Positions 36,892-46,800 of a DNA stretch of 64,000 bases are shown in pieces. The notes under the pieces were generated by a model. The model was given only the letters and a program-made list of their open reading frames with translations. It was not told where the DNA came from and did no database searches. Where the stretch lies: contig NZ_JABWDU010000005.1 of the NCBI RefSeq assembly GCF_013371465.1, positions 186,001 through 250,000 on the forward strand, in the 5' to 3' direction. The stretch's first letter is position 1. Every line of letters begins with the position of its first letter. This DNA comes from Ensifer oleiphilus (GTDB lineage: Bacteria > Pseudomonadota > Alphaproteobacteria > Rhizobiales > Rhizobiaceae). Made by a program: the position numbers and the translations under genes.

Positions 36892-38190
36892 ATGTTTGGA
36901 TTTACGACGACCCGCTCCGCTGAAAAGCGGGTCGCGGAGGCGGTTGCGGAAACGCGAGCCAGCCTAGAGAGCCCAAGCGTTCCGTTGTCTGACGTCGGCG
37001 CATGGCGCGCGCTGATGGACGACTGGCACGGAGTTGCCGGCGTTACCGTCACTCACGAAACGGCGCTCGAGGTGCCGGCCGTGTGGTGCGCCATCAACTT
37101 CATCGCGAACACGATCGCCAGCCTTCCGTTGCAGGTCTACAAAAAGAGCGGGGATGGGCGGGATACAGCCGAATCTGATCCGCTATACGGCATCCTGCAC
37201 GACGCTCCGAATGACGAATTGACGTCGTTCATGTGGCGCAAGGGCATGATGATCAGCGTTCTGCTGCGTGGCCGCGGCGTTTCGTTCATTGAACGGAATA
37301 AGGCTGGCCGGGTGATGAACATCTGGCCGCTGGACGCCGACAATCTGACGATCGAACGCAAGAACGGCCGCAAGCTTTACCACTACAAGGACGGCGCGCG
37401 GGAAGTCACCTACACCGCAAGCGAAGTGATCGACCTGACCTTCATGCTGAAGCCAGACGGCGTGTCTCACGTTGACCCGGTATCAAAGCTGAAAGGGGCG
37501 GTTGGCCTTGCGCTAGCGCTTGACGAGTACGCTCGCAAGTTCTTTACCAACGGTGGCGTGCCGCCTCTGGCGTTGTATGGCCCTATGCCATCGCCTGCAG
37601 CCGCGACGAGGGCGTCACAAGACGTCGAGAAAGCGGTGCGAGACGCCAACGCCGAGCGCCGAAACGTCATGATCATGCCGACAGGGCATGAACTGAAGCC
37701 TGTAGGCGTCGATCCCGACAAATCCCAGATGGAAGAGGCTCGCCGATTCCAAGTAGAGGAAATTGCCCGCATTTACGGGATTCCTCCAGTCTTCTTGCAG
37801 GATCTTACCCACGGCACGTTTTCAAACACGGAGCAGCAGGACCTTAATCTGGTCAAGCACCTGATCTCGCAGTGGGTGAAGGCTTGGGAGCAGGAACTGA
37901 ACCTGAAACTGTTCAGCGCGCGTAATCGCACGAAGTTTTGCGAATTCAACCTCGATGGCCTCCAACGGGGAGATTTCAAGACCCGCATGGATGGATATGC
38001 CAAGGGGATCCAGAACGCGATCTACACACCAGATGAGGTGCGTGGGATGGAGAACTGGCCGAAGCACGGCGGCGAGGCTGAGAAGCTGCATATCCAGGGC
38101 GCTACCGTGCCTCTCGGCATGCAATCGACGACTGCTGCGCAACCGGCGCCTGCGAACTACAACAACGAAGATGAGGCACAGGCCGCATGA
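36892..38190 (+). CDS. Portal protein, HK97 family
   Basis: The portal forms the dodecameric ring at one capsid vertex. The 432-residue protein has family motifs: AVWCAINFIANTIASLPLQVYK near 65, RIYGIPPVFLQDLTHGTFSN near 295 and EQQDLNLVKHLI. The ATG at 36892 was preferred to a TTG one codon earlier. The end overlaps the protease gene. Confidence 0.95.
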   Translation: MFGFTTTRSAEKRVAEAVAETRASLESPSVPLSDVGAWRALMDDWHGVAGVTVTHETALEVPAVWCAINFIANTIASLPLQVYKKSGDGRDTAESDPLYGILHDAPNDELTSFMWRKGMMISVLLRGRGVSFIERNKAGRVMNIWPLDADNLTIERKNGRKLYHYKDGAREVTYTASEVIDLTFMLKPDGVSHVDPVSKLKGAVGLALALDEYARKFFTNGGVPPLALYGPMPSPAAATRASQDVEKAVRDANAERRNVMIMPTGHELKPVGVDPDKSQMEEARRFQVEEIARIYGIPPVFLQDLTHGTFSNTEQQDLNLVKHLISQWVKAWEQELNLKLFSARNRTKFCEFNLDGLQRGDFKTRMDGYAKGIQNAIYTPDEVRGMENWPKHGGEAEKLHIQGATVPLGMQSTTAAQPAPANYNNEDEAQAA

Positions 38191-38813
38191 GCAAGATTGA
38201 AAAGCGTGGCGGCACGCTTGGCGTAGAGACGCGTGCCGCAGATGAAAAGCGAACGCTTGTCGGATATGCGGCCGTCTTCGATTCGCCGACTGATATTTCC
38301 GGGTGGTGGACGGAGCGAATTGCTCCTGGCGCCTTCGCCGCTGCGATCGGCGGTGATGTCCGAGCCCTTGTCGACCACGATATGGGCCGCGTGATCGGTC
38401 GCACTAAGAGCGGAACGCTGCGGCTAGCGGAAGACTCCAAGGGGCTCGCCGTCGAAATCGACATTCCGAACACCACCGACGGCAACGACCTTTGGGAGCT
38501 TGTCGAGCGAGGTGATTTGTCAGGGATGAGCTTCGGATTCTCTGTGACGAAGCAGTCGTGGGATGAGACCGTCGACCCGCCGCTGCGCACCATTGAGGCC
38601 GTCGATCTTTTCGAGGTATCGGCGGTCGCATGGCCGGCCTACGACGACACCGAAATCGGCAAGCGAGCACTGGCTGAATGGCGGTCGGCAAATCCTGCCA
38701 CGCCGGCACCAGAAGAAATTACAGATCCGGCGGCAGCGCCGGTAACGAAGGCGAACCTTACCAGGGCACGCCTCAAAATGGATCTTGAACTCAAGGTCCG
38801 CAGCACGCGCTGA
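38187..38813 (+). CDS. Prohead protease, HK97 (U35) family
   Basis: The 208-residue maturation protease degrades the scaffold and trims the capsid protein. The catalytic His lies in LVDHDMGRVIGRT and the Ser in GDLSGMSFGF. The N-terminal LVGYAAVFDSPTDISGWWTE is standard. The C-terminal tail is probably self-cleaved. Confidence 0.93.
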   Translation: MSKIEKRGGTLGVETRAADEKRTLVGYAAVFDSPTDISGWWTERIAPGAFAAAIGGDVRALVDHDMGRVIGRTKSGTLRLAEDSKGLAVEIDIPNTTDGNDLWELVERGDLSGMSFGFSVTKQSWDETVDPPLRTIEAVDLFEVSAVAWPAYDDTEIGKRALAEWRSANPATPAPEEITDPAAAPVTKANLTRARLKMDLELKVRSTR

Positions 38814-38848
38814 CCAGCGCTGTCACCCACCAAAACCACCACCACACT

Positions 38849-38876
38849 GAGCTCGCTTTCGCGGGCTCTCTTCGTT
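38849..38876 (+). terminator. Hairpin before the capsid gene (weak terminator)
   Basis: An 8-bp stem GAGCTCGC/GCGGGCTC with a four-base TTTC loop is followed by TCTTCGTTT. It may adjust read-through from protease to capsid or protect the capsid mRNA 5' end. Confidence 0.55.
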
Positions 38877-38886
38877 TGGAGACGAC

Positions 38887-40128
38887 ATGTCCAAGATTAC
38901 CGAATTGCGCGAAAAGCAGCAGAAGCTTGTAGCCGATGCCCGCGCACTGCTTGCCGACATCAAAGACGACACTGCCGAAGCGCGCGTTGCTGAGCTTGAA
39001 ACCCAGCACGATGCCGCAATGGCGGAATATGACCGACTCGAGGCTCGCATCAAGCGCGAAGAAGGCCTGGAAGAGCGCGAGCGTGAGCTCAATGCAGCCG
39101 ACGAACGTCGGCCGATCGGCGAAGACCGGTCTGTGCAGGGCGGTCGACAGGAAAACCTCGACGAAGCGCGCGCCACAGCGTTCCGCAGCTATCTGCGGCA
39201 TGGTCTTGAGGACATGCCCGCGGAACAGCGGAAGATAGTGCGGGAGATGCGTGCTCAGGGCGTTGGAACTGATTCCAAGGGCGGGTACCTGGTCCCTGAA
39301 GGCTTTATGGCCGAGTTGGTCAAGTCGCTGAAGGCATGGGGCCCGATGCTTGATCCGGGCGTTACACGCGTGCTCACGACCACCTCCGGCAATTCGATCC
39401 CTTGGCCGACGATGGACGACACCTCTAACGAGGGCTCACTCATCGGGGAAAACACGCAGGTTTCGGAGAGCGAAGTCGCTTTTGGCACCAAAACCCTCGA
39501 AGCGTACAAGTACACCTCCGGCGTCGTCCTGGTCTCTGCCGAACTGCTGCAGGATTCGGCTATCGATGTGGAGCAGACAGTACGTTCGACCATGGGCGAG
39601 CGCATTGGCCGTATTGGCAATCGCCACCTAACCGTAGGCGACGGCTCAGCGAAGCCGACCGGCATTGTCACGGCAGCAACGGCGCTGACCGGTGTCGCTG
39701 CTGCCGCGGCCATCACGTTTGACAATCTGATCGACCTTTTCCACGCCGTCGATCCAGCTTACCGTGACGATCCGTCCGTCCGATGGATGTTCAACGACGG
39801 CACGCTGAAGTCGCTGCGCAAGCTCCGTGACGCCGAGGATCGGTACGTCTGGCAGCCTGCAGACATGAGAACGGGCGCGCCGGCCACTATTCTCGACAAG
39901 CCGTACAGCATCAACCAGGCGATGGCTGGTGTTGGCGCCTCGAACAAGTCCGTCGCATTCGGTGCATTCAACCGCTACGTCGTTCGCATGGTTCGCGAGT
40001 TCGCGATCCGGCGCCTTGTTGAGCGCTATGCCGACTTCGATCAGACCGGCTTCATCGGGTTCACTCGTCTTGATGGTGAGCTGCTAGACGTCGCTGCGGT
40101 GAAAACGCTGCAGCACGCCGCATCCTAA
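38887..40128 (+). CDS. Major capsid protein, HK97 fold
   Basis: The 413-residue precursor has a charged coiled-coil delta domain (1-90) and then the HK97 fold from about residue 115. Visible family sequences are GTDSKGGYLVPEGF (N-arm), SEVAFGTKTLEAYKYTSGVVLVS and FGAFNRYVVRMVREFAIRRL. The delta domain is presumably removed by the adjacent protease. Confidence 0.95.
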   Translation: MSKITELREKQQKLVADARALLADIKDDTAEARVAELETQHDAAMAEYDRLEARIKREEGLEERERELNAADERRPIGEDRSVQGGRQENLDEARATAFRSYLRHGLEDMPAEQRKIVREMRAQGVGTDSKGGYLVPEGFMAELVKSLKAWGPMLDPGVTRVLTTTSGNSIPWPTMDDTSNEGSLIGENTQVSESEVAFGTKTLEAYKYTSGVVLVSAELLQDSAIDVEQTVRSTMGERIGRIGNRHLTVGDGSAKPTGIVTAATALTGVAAAAAITFDNLIDLFHAVDPAYRDDPSVRWMFNDGTLKSLRKLRDAEDRYVWQPADMRTGAPATILDKPYSINQAMAGVGASNKSVAFGAFNRYVVRMVREFAIRRLVERYADFDQTGFIGFTRLDGELLDVAAVKTLQHAAS

Positions 40129-40135
40129 TTAACAG

Positions 40136-40157
40136 GAGGGGAGGCTTCGGCCTCCCT
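40136..40157 (+). promoter_or_regulatory. Stable intergenic hairpin after the capsid gene
   Basis: GGGAGGC-TTCG-GCCTCCC, with a UUCG loop, lies between the capsid stop and the next ATG. No T-run follows, so it more likely stabilises the capsid mRNA 3' end than terminates. Confidence 0.5.
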
Positions 40158-40163
40158 ACGCCC

Positions 40164-40340
40164 ATGAAAATCAAAGTTTTGTCGAGCCTGGCTGGCGAGG
40201 CCTTCTCGTATCGCCGTGGCGACGTCGTGGAGCTCAATATCTTTAAAGAGCAGGTTGGCACCGGTTGGGAAGTTCTTGTCGAACTCGTCGAAGACGATGC
40301 GCCGCCGGCCGTTACCCCATCTAAGGCTCGCAAGAAATGA
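40164..40340 (+). CDS. Small head-region phage protein (58 residues)
   Basis: The frame from the ATG at 40164 encodes an acidic protein with a basic tail (SKARKK). The YRRGDVVEL pattern resembles small proteins between capsid and connector genes. The stop overlaps the next start as ATGA, which argues that it is real. Confidence 0.75.
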   Translation: MKIKVLSSLAGEAFSYRRGDVVELNIFKEQVGTGWEVLVELVEDDAPPAVTPSKARKK

Positions 40341-40909
40341 ACGAGTGGACACGGCTGGTTAGAACGGTTGCGCCGGCAGGACCGGCCGTGACCCTTGCAG
40401 AGGCCAAGCGCCATCTGCGCGTTTTCCATGACGATGATGACGCCGACATAACGTCTATTGTCGCCGCCGCGGAGGCGGTGATCGAAGGTCCAAACGGCAT
40501 CGGCATAGCATTGCTGCAGCAGACGTGGCGGCTGTCGCTGGATCGTTTCCCCTGCGAGATCATCGTGCCGCTTGGACCGGTGATCGGCGTCACGTCAGTG
40601 ACGTATCGCGACAGCGATGGCGTCGAGCAAACGGTGGGCGGCCTTCGTTACGATCTTGACCAGCAGCCGTTCCGAATTTGGCCTGCCCGAAACACTTCGT
40701 GGCCGTCGGTCATTTGCGAGCCAGGCGGAGTGAAGGTCACGTTTGAATGTGGCCACGAGTTGCTGCCGCAGGATCTTCGTTGGGCGCTCCTACTCTTGGT
40801 GGGCCATTTCTACGAAAACCGCGAAGCCGTGGCAGACGGCGGCTCTTCTGAGTTGCCGCTGGGTGTCGCATCAATTCTTGAACGCTACAGAGTCGGCCGG
40901 GTCGCATAA
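40337..40909 (+). CDS. Head-tail connector (gp6-like adaptor)
   Basis: The 190-residue protein has the adaptor signature VTLAEAKRHLRVFHDDDDAD near residue 16, followed by helical ring-forming elements. This is the gp6/phiE125 gp8 family that binds under the portal. Confidence 0.87.
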   Translation: MNEWTRLVRTVAPAGPAVTLAEAKRHLRVFHDDDDADITSIVAAAEAVIEGPNGIGIALLQQTWRLSLDRFPCEIIVPLGPVIGVTSVTYRDSDGVEQTVGGLRYDLDQQPFRIWPARNTSWPSVICEPGGVKVTFECGHELLPQDLRWALLLLVGHFYENREAVADGGSSELPLGVASILERYRVGRVA

Positions 40910-40924
40910 ACCTAAGGAATTCCA

Positions 40925-41326
40925 ATGGATATCTCTATTACATCCAGTGCTGTAGTCGCCGGAAGCAACGCAACGCGCGACATCGGAACAGCCGGCGAGA
41001 CGATCGTGGCCGGCAAGGCCATTTACCTCGACGCAGCCACCAGCAAGTGGATGCTGTCGGACAACAACGGCACCGGCACTCGCCAGGTGCACGGCATCGC
41101 CCTCAACGGCGCGTCGCTGAACCAACCTGTTTCGATGATCAAGTCTGGCGACCTCACGGTCGGCTCGGTTTTGACCGCCGGCACGGATTACTGGTTGTCG
41201 GCAACCGCAGGCGGCATTTGCCCCCGCGCCGATCTCGCCACCGGCATGGACACGATTCAGATCGGCGTTGCGAAGAGCGCTACCGTGCTGACCGTCGCTG
41301 TCGTTGATCCGGGTGTGACTCTCTGA
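40925..41326 (+). CDS. Capsid decoration-like protein (DUF2190 type)
   Basis: The 133 residues are beta-rich with DUF2190-like sequence (AGETIVAGKAIYLD; VHGIALNGASLNQPVSMIKS). Such proteins coat or stabilise phage capsids. It follows an AAGGAATT RBS and overlaps the next ATG by one base. Confidence 0.7.
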   Translation: MDISITSSAVVAGSNATRDIGTAGETIVAGKAIYLDAATSKWMLSDNNGTGTRQVHGIALNGASLNQPVSMIKSGDLTVGSVLTAGTDYWLSATAGGICPRADLATGMDTIQIGVAKSATVLTVAVVDPGVTL

Positions 41327-41502
41327 TGCCGTGGGTGAAGTTCACGGCTGACCATAACTGGGTACAGCCTGCCTTCACCGTGGCCTATAAGTCGGGCATG
41401 CACCTGAACGTCACCCGCGCTTGCGCTGATGAAGCTATCGAGCGCGGTGTCGCTGTGAGAACGGCGGCGCCGAAGCGGGAGAAGGCGGATGGCAAAACGT
41501 AG
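41326..41502 (+). CDS. Small connector-region phage protein (58 residues)
   Basis: The ATG at 41326 shares a base with the previous stop, and the end overlaps the next gene by 14 bases. The MPWVKFTADHNW start and the THxxxxxAIERGVAV-like C-terminal pattern occur in small proteins of rhizobial phages at this position. Function unknown. Confidence 0.7.
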   Translation: MPWVKFTADHNWVQPAFTVAYKSGMHLNVTRACADEAIERGVAVRTAAPKREKADGKT

Positions 41503-41869
41503 CGGCGCCGGTAGCCTCAACAGCGTTGTCGTCTTCCGAAAGCGGGTCGACGTCGAGGATGAATATGGCAATCCCGTAGGCGGTGGATGGCAAGACCAGT
41601 TTGAGACTGCGGCGCGCTTGGCGCCAAGGTTTGGCGGATCCGAAGGTGTAACGGCCGCGCGTTTGGAGGCGAAGCAGCCTTACAATCTCACGGTACGGTC
41701 CGAACTTAGAACACGCGGTGTCGAAACCACGTGGCAGGTCTACGATAAGCGTGGCGGAACGAACCCTGCTGGCGAGCCAAGGCGAACCTTCAACATCAAG
41801 ACGATTACAAATCCGGACGAGCGGAATGCATATCTGGAAATGTTGGTCGTTGAGGGCGAGGCGAGTTGA
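41489..41869 (+). CDS. Head closure / head-tail joining protein
   Basis: The 126-residue protein matches head-tail adaptors (lambda gpFII/SPP1 gp16 type). It has VVFRKRVDVEDEYGNPVGGW-like N-terminal sequence and a conserved FNIKTITNPDERNAYLEMLV end. It closes the filled head and receives the tail. Confidence 0.85.
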   Translation: MAKRSGAGSLNSVVVFRKRVDVEDEYGNPVGGGWQDQFETAARLAPRFGGSEGVTAARLEAKQPYNLTVRSELRTRGVETTWQVYDKRGGTNPAGEPRRTFNIKTITNPDERNAYLEMLVVEGEAS

Positions 41870-42363
41870 TGGCGCTGAAGGCGAAGATTTTGGGGCGCGA
41901 GGCGCTTACCAAGAAGCTGAATGCACTCGCGCCGAAAGTCGAAGCCGAAGTTGCCGTCGTGAAATTGCAAGTCATGCAAGACGCCGCCGAGAGGATTTCA
42001 GCGAACGCGCCAACAGGCGCCACGCTCAATTACATGGAAAGCATTGAGGCGGACTACATCAAAAATCGTCCGCACCAAGAGCTGATCGGCATTGAAGAGA
42101 CCAAAGACCCGTCTGCTGCGGCTGTTTTCGCGCCGTTTATTTGGCGTTTCTTGGAGTGGGGCACTGCTCCACACAGCACTGCAAAAGGCGGCGGCACTGT
42201 GGCCGGCAAGAAAGCCGCTCTGTCGAGTGGCGTGGCAATGCACCCCGGAACTGCGGCGCAACCCCACATTTTTCATGTGTGGCGAGCAATGCGGAAGAAG
42301 GCAAAGGAGCGGGTTAACCGCGCCGTAAGCAAGGCTGTCAGGCTTTCGATGGGGAAGAAATAA
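41869..42363 (+). CDS. HK97 gp10-like tail-connector protein
   Basis: The 164-residue protein has an N-terminal helix, then the family pattern APTGATLNYMESI, FLEWGTAPHSTAKGG and HPGTAAQPHIFHVWRAM. The ATG at 41869 overlaps the previous TGA by one base; a TTG one codon upstream is possible. Confidence 0.85.
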   Translation: MALKAKILGREALTKKLNALAPKVEAEVAVVKLQVMQDAAERISANAPTGATLNYMESIEADYIKNRPHQELIGIEETKDPSAAAVFAPFIWRFLEWGTAPHSTAKGGGTVAGKKAALSSGVAMHPGTAAQPHIFHVWRAMRKKAKERVNRAVSKAVRLSMGKK

Positions 42364-42364
42364 A

Positions 42365-42778
42365 ATGTCTGCACCTGACCATGAGCTTGTCGGCCTAATT
42401 GCCGCCAAGCTCCGTATCACGCCCTCTGTGACTGCACTTGTCGGAAATCGTACCCTCTACAAAGCCGACGAGAACACGATCGTTCCGTACATCACCATGG
42501 GTGACGCGACGGTACGGCGCGATGATGCAACCTGTATTCGAAGCTCCGAAATCGACATCACCATCCATGTTTGGACGGGTGGCGGCAATCCGCTGCAGGA
42601 TGCGCGAGCGGTCGCTTATGCGGTATCCGAGGCGCTGCACGATGCACCAATCGCCCTCACCAACCACCTGCTTGTCAATCTCCGCCACACCGCGACGCGC
42701 GCATTTTACGACGTCGACGATGTGACGGGTCACGCTGTCATCGAATTTGTCGCCAGCGTCGAGCGAACCGCAGCCTAA
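42365..42778 (+). CDS. Tail completion protein, DUF3168
   Basis: A 137-residue DUF3168 protein (tail-to-head joining, HK97 gp11 class). PYITMGDATVRRDDATC, IHVWTGGGNPLQDARAVAY and the C-terminal FYDVDDVTGHAVIEF are characteristic. Confidence 0.85.
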   Translation: MSAPDHELVGLIAAKLRITPSVTALVGNRTLYKADENTIVPYITMGDATVRRDDATCIRSSEIDITIHVWTGGGNPLQDARAVAYAVSEALHDAPIALTNHLLVNLRHTATRAFYDVDDVTGHAVIEFVASVERTAA

Positions 42779-42810
42779 GCGGATCCACAAACACCACCAG
42801 AACCAACACG

Positions 42811-42833
42811 CCTGGCCATGTGCCGGGTTTTTT
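42811..42833 (+). terminator. Intrinsic terminator before the tail tube gene
   Basis: A CCTGGC/GCCGGG stem with a five-base loop is followed by TTTTTTGTCTTT. Confidence 0.65.
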
Positions 42834-42853
42834 GTCTTTAAAGGAACCTACAC

Positions 42854-43282
42854 ATGTCCCAGCAACTCGGTCGTCTGCTTCTCATCCAGATCGGCGACGG
42901 CGCTGATCCAGGCCCGGAAACTTTCAACAACCTTTGCGGCCTGAAGACGCGCAGCTTCAATCTGTCGGCCAGCGAAATCGACACCACGATCCCGTCGTGC
43001 ACTAATCCCGGCGATGAGGTGCAGAAGACTTCGCGCCCCGGCATGGTCAACCGCACCTTTACCGGCTCCGGCGCGTTCGTCTCGTCTGTTGCGATGACGG
43101 CATTCATGGACAAGGTCATCAACGCGACCGTGTTCAATGCCAAGGTCATCGTTCCCGGTCTCGGCACGTTCACCGGCCCATTCTTCGTCACCGACTTCGA
43201 GGCGAGCGGCGACATGGAGAACAACATGGAGTTCAGCGCCACGTTCGTTCCTGGCGACTCGCTCACCTTCGTTGCGGCGTAA
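42854..43282 (+). CDS. Major tail tube protein
   Basis: The 142-residue protein is the likely tail tube subunit of a siphovirus. SEIDTTIPSC, FTGSGAFVSS and FEASGDMENNMEFSATFVPG match the TP901-1-like tube family. An AAAGGAACC RBS precedes the ATG. Position after the completion proteins and before the chaperones is diagnostic. Confidence 0.87.
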   Translation: MSQQLGRLLLIQIGDGADPGPETFNNLCGLKTRSFNLSASEIDTTIPSCTNPGDEVQKTSRPGMVNRTFTGSGAFVSSVAMTAFMDKVINATVFNAKVIVPGLGTFTGPFFVTDFEASGDMENNMEFSATFVPGDSLTFVAA

Positions 43283-43285
43283 TCC

Positions 43286-43636
43286 ATGGCTGAACCTGTA
43301 AACGGTGCACGCGGCGAAGTTTCGCTGATTATCGATGGAGTCGAGCTAGTCATCGCCGCCACGATGGGCGGCCTTGCTGCTGTGTCGACGCGGCTCAACT
43401 GCAAATCGATGTCGGATCTGTTTCTTCGGCTTTCATCGGTTGAAATAGCTGCGACCATCGCGGCGATCGAACTACTGACCGTCCGCGGCGACGTCAGAGC
43501 GGCTCTGTCGCGGCTGAACCTCAAGCACTTCGGTGATTGCGCGGCAGCCTTTGAGGCTGCGCTGTCGGCTCATCTTGGTGATGACGAGGGAAACGCCGAA
43601 GCCGTCGGAGCGGAGACGGCGAGCCCGACGACCTAA
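43286..43636 (+). CDS. Tail assembly chaperone, short form (GTA gp10-like)
   Basis: The 116-residue protein resembles the GTA gp10/phage TAC family (GEVSLIIDGVELVIAATMGG; TVRGDVRAALSRLN). It coats the tape measure during tail assembly. A G-GGA-AAC slippery site near its end lets some ribosomes enter the -1 frame and produce a longer protein, as in lambda G/GT. Confidence 0.85.
   Translation: MAEPVNGARGEVSLIIDGVELVIAATMGGLAAVSTRLNCKSMSDLFLRLSSVEIAATIAAIELLTVRGDVRAALSRLNLKHFGDCAAAFEAALSAHLGDDEGNAEAVGAETASPTT
43588..43594 (+). promoter_or_regulatory. -1 ribosomal frameshift site GGGAAAC
   Basis: The heptamer is in phase as G GGA AAC, the canonical X-XXY-YYZ form. The -1 frame is closed by TGA at 43582 just before the site and then stays open to 43827, so the overlap fits a programmed shift. 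Confidence 0.8.
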
Positions 43637-43827
43637 ACGTCGTTCTCCGGCGGTGGATGAAGACGTCTCACAAGATCGGTTGGCGGGTCTCCGAGTTCTG
43701 GCAATCGACGATGGTCGAGTTCTTTGACTGCATCGAGGCTCAAAACGAGATGGCCGACGAGGGTAGTGATACCGGCGCGCCATCTGGCTCAGAGATGAAC
43801 CGACTGATCGCCGAGTACGGCCGATAA
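43594..43827 (+). CDS. Tail assembly chaperone, frameshift extension
   Basis: After a -1 shift this frame adds 77 residues to the first 103 residues of the short form, giving a 180-residue fusion. It includes DDLNVVLRRWMKTSHKIGWR and ends in RLIAEYGR. As in lambda GT, the extension should contact the tail tube protein. An ATG at 43657 could also start a separate 56-residue protein. Confidence 0.78.
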   Translation, partial: RRSRRSGDGEPDDLNVVLRRWMKTSHKIGWRVSEFWQSTMVEFFDCIEAQNEMADEGSDTGAPSGSEMNRLIAEYGR

Positions 43828-43837
43828 TGATCAACAG

Positions 43838-43862
43838 AAGCCCGCCTCGAGCGGGCTTTTTC
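43838..43862 (+). terminator. Intrinsic terminator before the tape measure gene
   Basis: The stem AAGCCCGC/GCGGGCTT with a five-base loop is followed by TTTC. The tape measure gene starts 23 bases later. Confidence 0.7.
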
Positions 43863-43884
43863 ATGCCCACAGGATGGCTGGCTG

Positions 43885-46800
43885 ATGGTAGACAAAACAG
43901 ACGATCTGGTTATTTCCATTAGCACAGACGTCGCCACCCTGCGGCGAAGCCTCAAGAAGATTGAGGCCGCCGTCGGAGAGACGAGCAACGTCGCGGTCAA
44001 AAGGTTCGATCGGCTCGGCAAGGATATCGACCGCTCAACGACCAAGGCGCTTGCCAAGGTCGAAAGCGCGTATTCCAGCCTCGGTCGCAAGATCGCAGGC
44101 GTGTTTGCGGTCATCGGTTCAGCGCGCGGAACGCAGCAGCTAATCGATTCCGCCATCAGCATTCAGAACGCCTTGAAGGTGGCTGGCGTCGAGGGCGAGA
44201 ACCTCAAGAAGGTCTATGACTCGCTCTTTGCGTCGGCGCAGAAGAACGCCGCGCCCATCGAGTCGCTCGTCTCGCTTTACAGCCGGCTGGCACTTTCGCA
44301 GAAAGAACTCGGCGTTTCCCAGCAAGAACTGCTGAACTTTACCGACAAGATTTCTCTTGCATTGCGCGTTGGCGGCACGACCGCGGCGCAGGCCAGTGGC
44401 GCTCTCCTGCAGTTGAGCCAGGCGCTCGGTGGCGGAACGGTTCGCGCCGAAGAATTCAACTCTATTCTTGAGGGCGCGCCTACCATTGTGCAGGCCGTTG
44501 CCGTCGGCTTGAAAGAGGCGGGCGGTTCGGTTTCTCAGCTTCGCAAGCTGATGATCGACGGCAAGGTTTCCAGCCAGGCATTCTTCCGTGCTTTTGAAGC
44601 CGGGTCCGGCACGCTGGAAGACAGGGTCTCCGGAGCAGAGTCGACCATTTCACAGCGCCTTGTCAGGCTGCAGAACGTTCTGGTCGATGCCGCCGGCAAG
44701 TTCAACGAATCTACGAAAGCCGGCGAGGTCTTCGGAACGGCTATTGATGATCTTGCCAAAGACATCAACGACATCAATTTCGACAGCCTGATTGAGCAGA
44801 TTCAGGGCGTCGTCAAGGCATTGAACGACGGCTACACCGACCTGCAGGATTGGTCGAAAGCTTTCGGCGAGGCCACAGGACTGAATAATATCGGTCGGTA
44901 TCTCGCTGGACCGACTGGCACGAACGACGTTTTCGCTGGCACTCCACTTGCGGGCTCGTTCGTCATCAAGTCGCTCGACACTCCGGAACAGCGCGCTCTT
45001 GCGCTGACCGAGAAGCGGCTCGAGATCGAAAAGAAGATCGAGGAGTTGCGTGGTCAGATTGACCCTGCCAACCAGCTCGGTGCACCGCTTGTTCAGGTTC
45101 TCAAAGGTCAGATTGCTGACCTGCAAGCAGAACTGGCTGCCCTTCCGAAAATGGAAGAGGTGGCGGCTAAGCCTGCCTTCAAGTATCCGCGGCGCCCGGT
45201 ATCGCTGACGCCTCGCACGATTAAGCCAATCTCCATCGACAACTACAAGGTGGAGAGCGACAAGGAAGACAAGAAGGCTGAAACGGCGGCAAAGCGTGCG
45301 AAGGCAGCATACGACTCGCTGATTAAGTCGGCAGACGATCGCATTGGGCAGCTAAAGCTCGAGACCGACCTTCTTGGTCAGTTTGGCGTCGCCACAGACG
45401 CGGCCCGCTTCCGCTTGGAGTTGCTACAGCAGTCTGAGGACAAGGGCCGCTCACTCAACGCCGCCCAACGGCAAGAAATAGAGCAGAAGGTTGCCGCCTA
45501 CGAGAAGTACTCGCAGGCTCTTGCCGAAGCGAAACTGCAGCAGGACATGCTCGACGCCAACCGCATGGCTGGCTTGTCGAAGATCGACCAAAACATCATC
45601 GAGACGCAGCGCGGGCGCGGCCTTCCGGAAGACGTTAATAGCGCGTCCGGTCGTGCGCTCAGGCAGCAGATCAACAGAGAAGCGCTGGCCGGTGATGTTA
45701 GCTCATTCCTGTCGGAATTCAGCGGCGGCCTTCTGGAGGGCGGAAAGTCTCTCGGCGAGGCGTTCGCTGACGCTGTGAAAAATGCAGCCGCTGACGCAAT
45801 GCAGAAGTCTCTGGACTCGCTGTTTTCGCAGATCGGCAATGCACTGGCCTCGGCTGTGTTCGGCCCCGTAGCAGGCGGCACGACGGGGAGTATTGCCAGT
45901 TCGGCGCTATCTGCCTTCCCGGCTGCTCCATCGTCGCTTGCTTCCGCTTTCGTCGCGCCCGTTGGTGCAGTAACGCGCGGAGCACTACCAGCGGCCGGAA
46001 CTTCTAAGACGGGCATCGGCCTATCGACGATCAGCACGGCAGGCGGCCTGACGGCGGATGTGAACGCCAAGTTCGCTTCGCAGTTCCAGTCACTTGTCAA
46101 CGACCTCGAGGCCACAGGATACCAGATCAAGTCGATCGGCGGCTACAATCACCGCAATATCGCCGGGACGAATAAGCTCTCGAACCACGCCTATGGCAAT
46201 GCGATCGATATCAACCCGCAAGCCAATCCGATGGGGCGGAACCTTGTCACCGACATGCCGACTGGTGTCAGCGCCATCGCGGCACGCAACGGCTTCAATT
46301 GGGGCGGTGATTGGAAGTCGAAGAAGGACGCCATGCATTTCGAGATCTCGCAGGCCAAGTCGGCAGGCGAGGCGCTCGAGAAGTTGGCAGGGGCCTCTAC
46401 CGAAACGACCAAGGGGCTTAGCAGCCTTGCAACTAACCTGACTTCGGCCGGCGGTGGTGGCGGCTCGTCCTGGCTGTCGTTCCTATCAGGGACGGCATTC
46501 TCTGGTTCCAAGCAGCTAGCGGCAAGCGGCGGCATCGGCCTGTTCGACAAGGGCGGCTATACCGGCGCGGGCGGCAAGTACACACCGGCAGGCATCGTCC
46601 ACAAGGGTGAATACGTCTTCGACGCTGCCGCAACCAGCCGCATTGGAGTTCCGACGCTGGAGCGGCTTCGTGGCTATGCCAACGGCGGTCTTGTCGGAGC
46701 ACCTCGCGCACCAAGGCTGAACGGTCGGCCTTCCCCAGCAAACAGCAACGCACAGCCCGGCATTCTGCAGGTGCACGTAAGTGGCGCCAGCGGTGACGAC

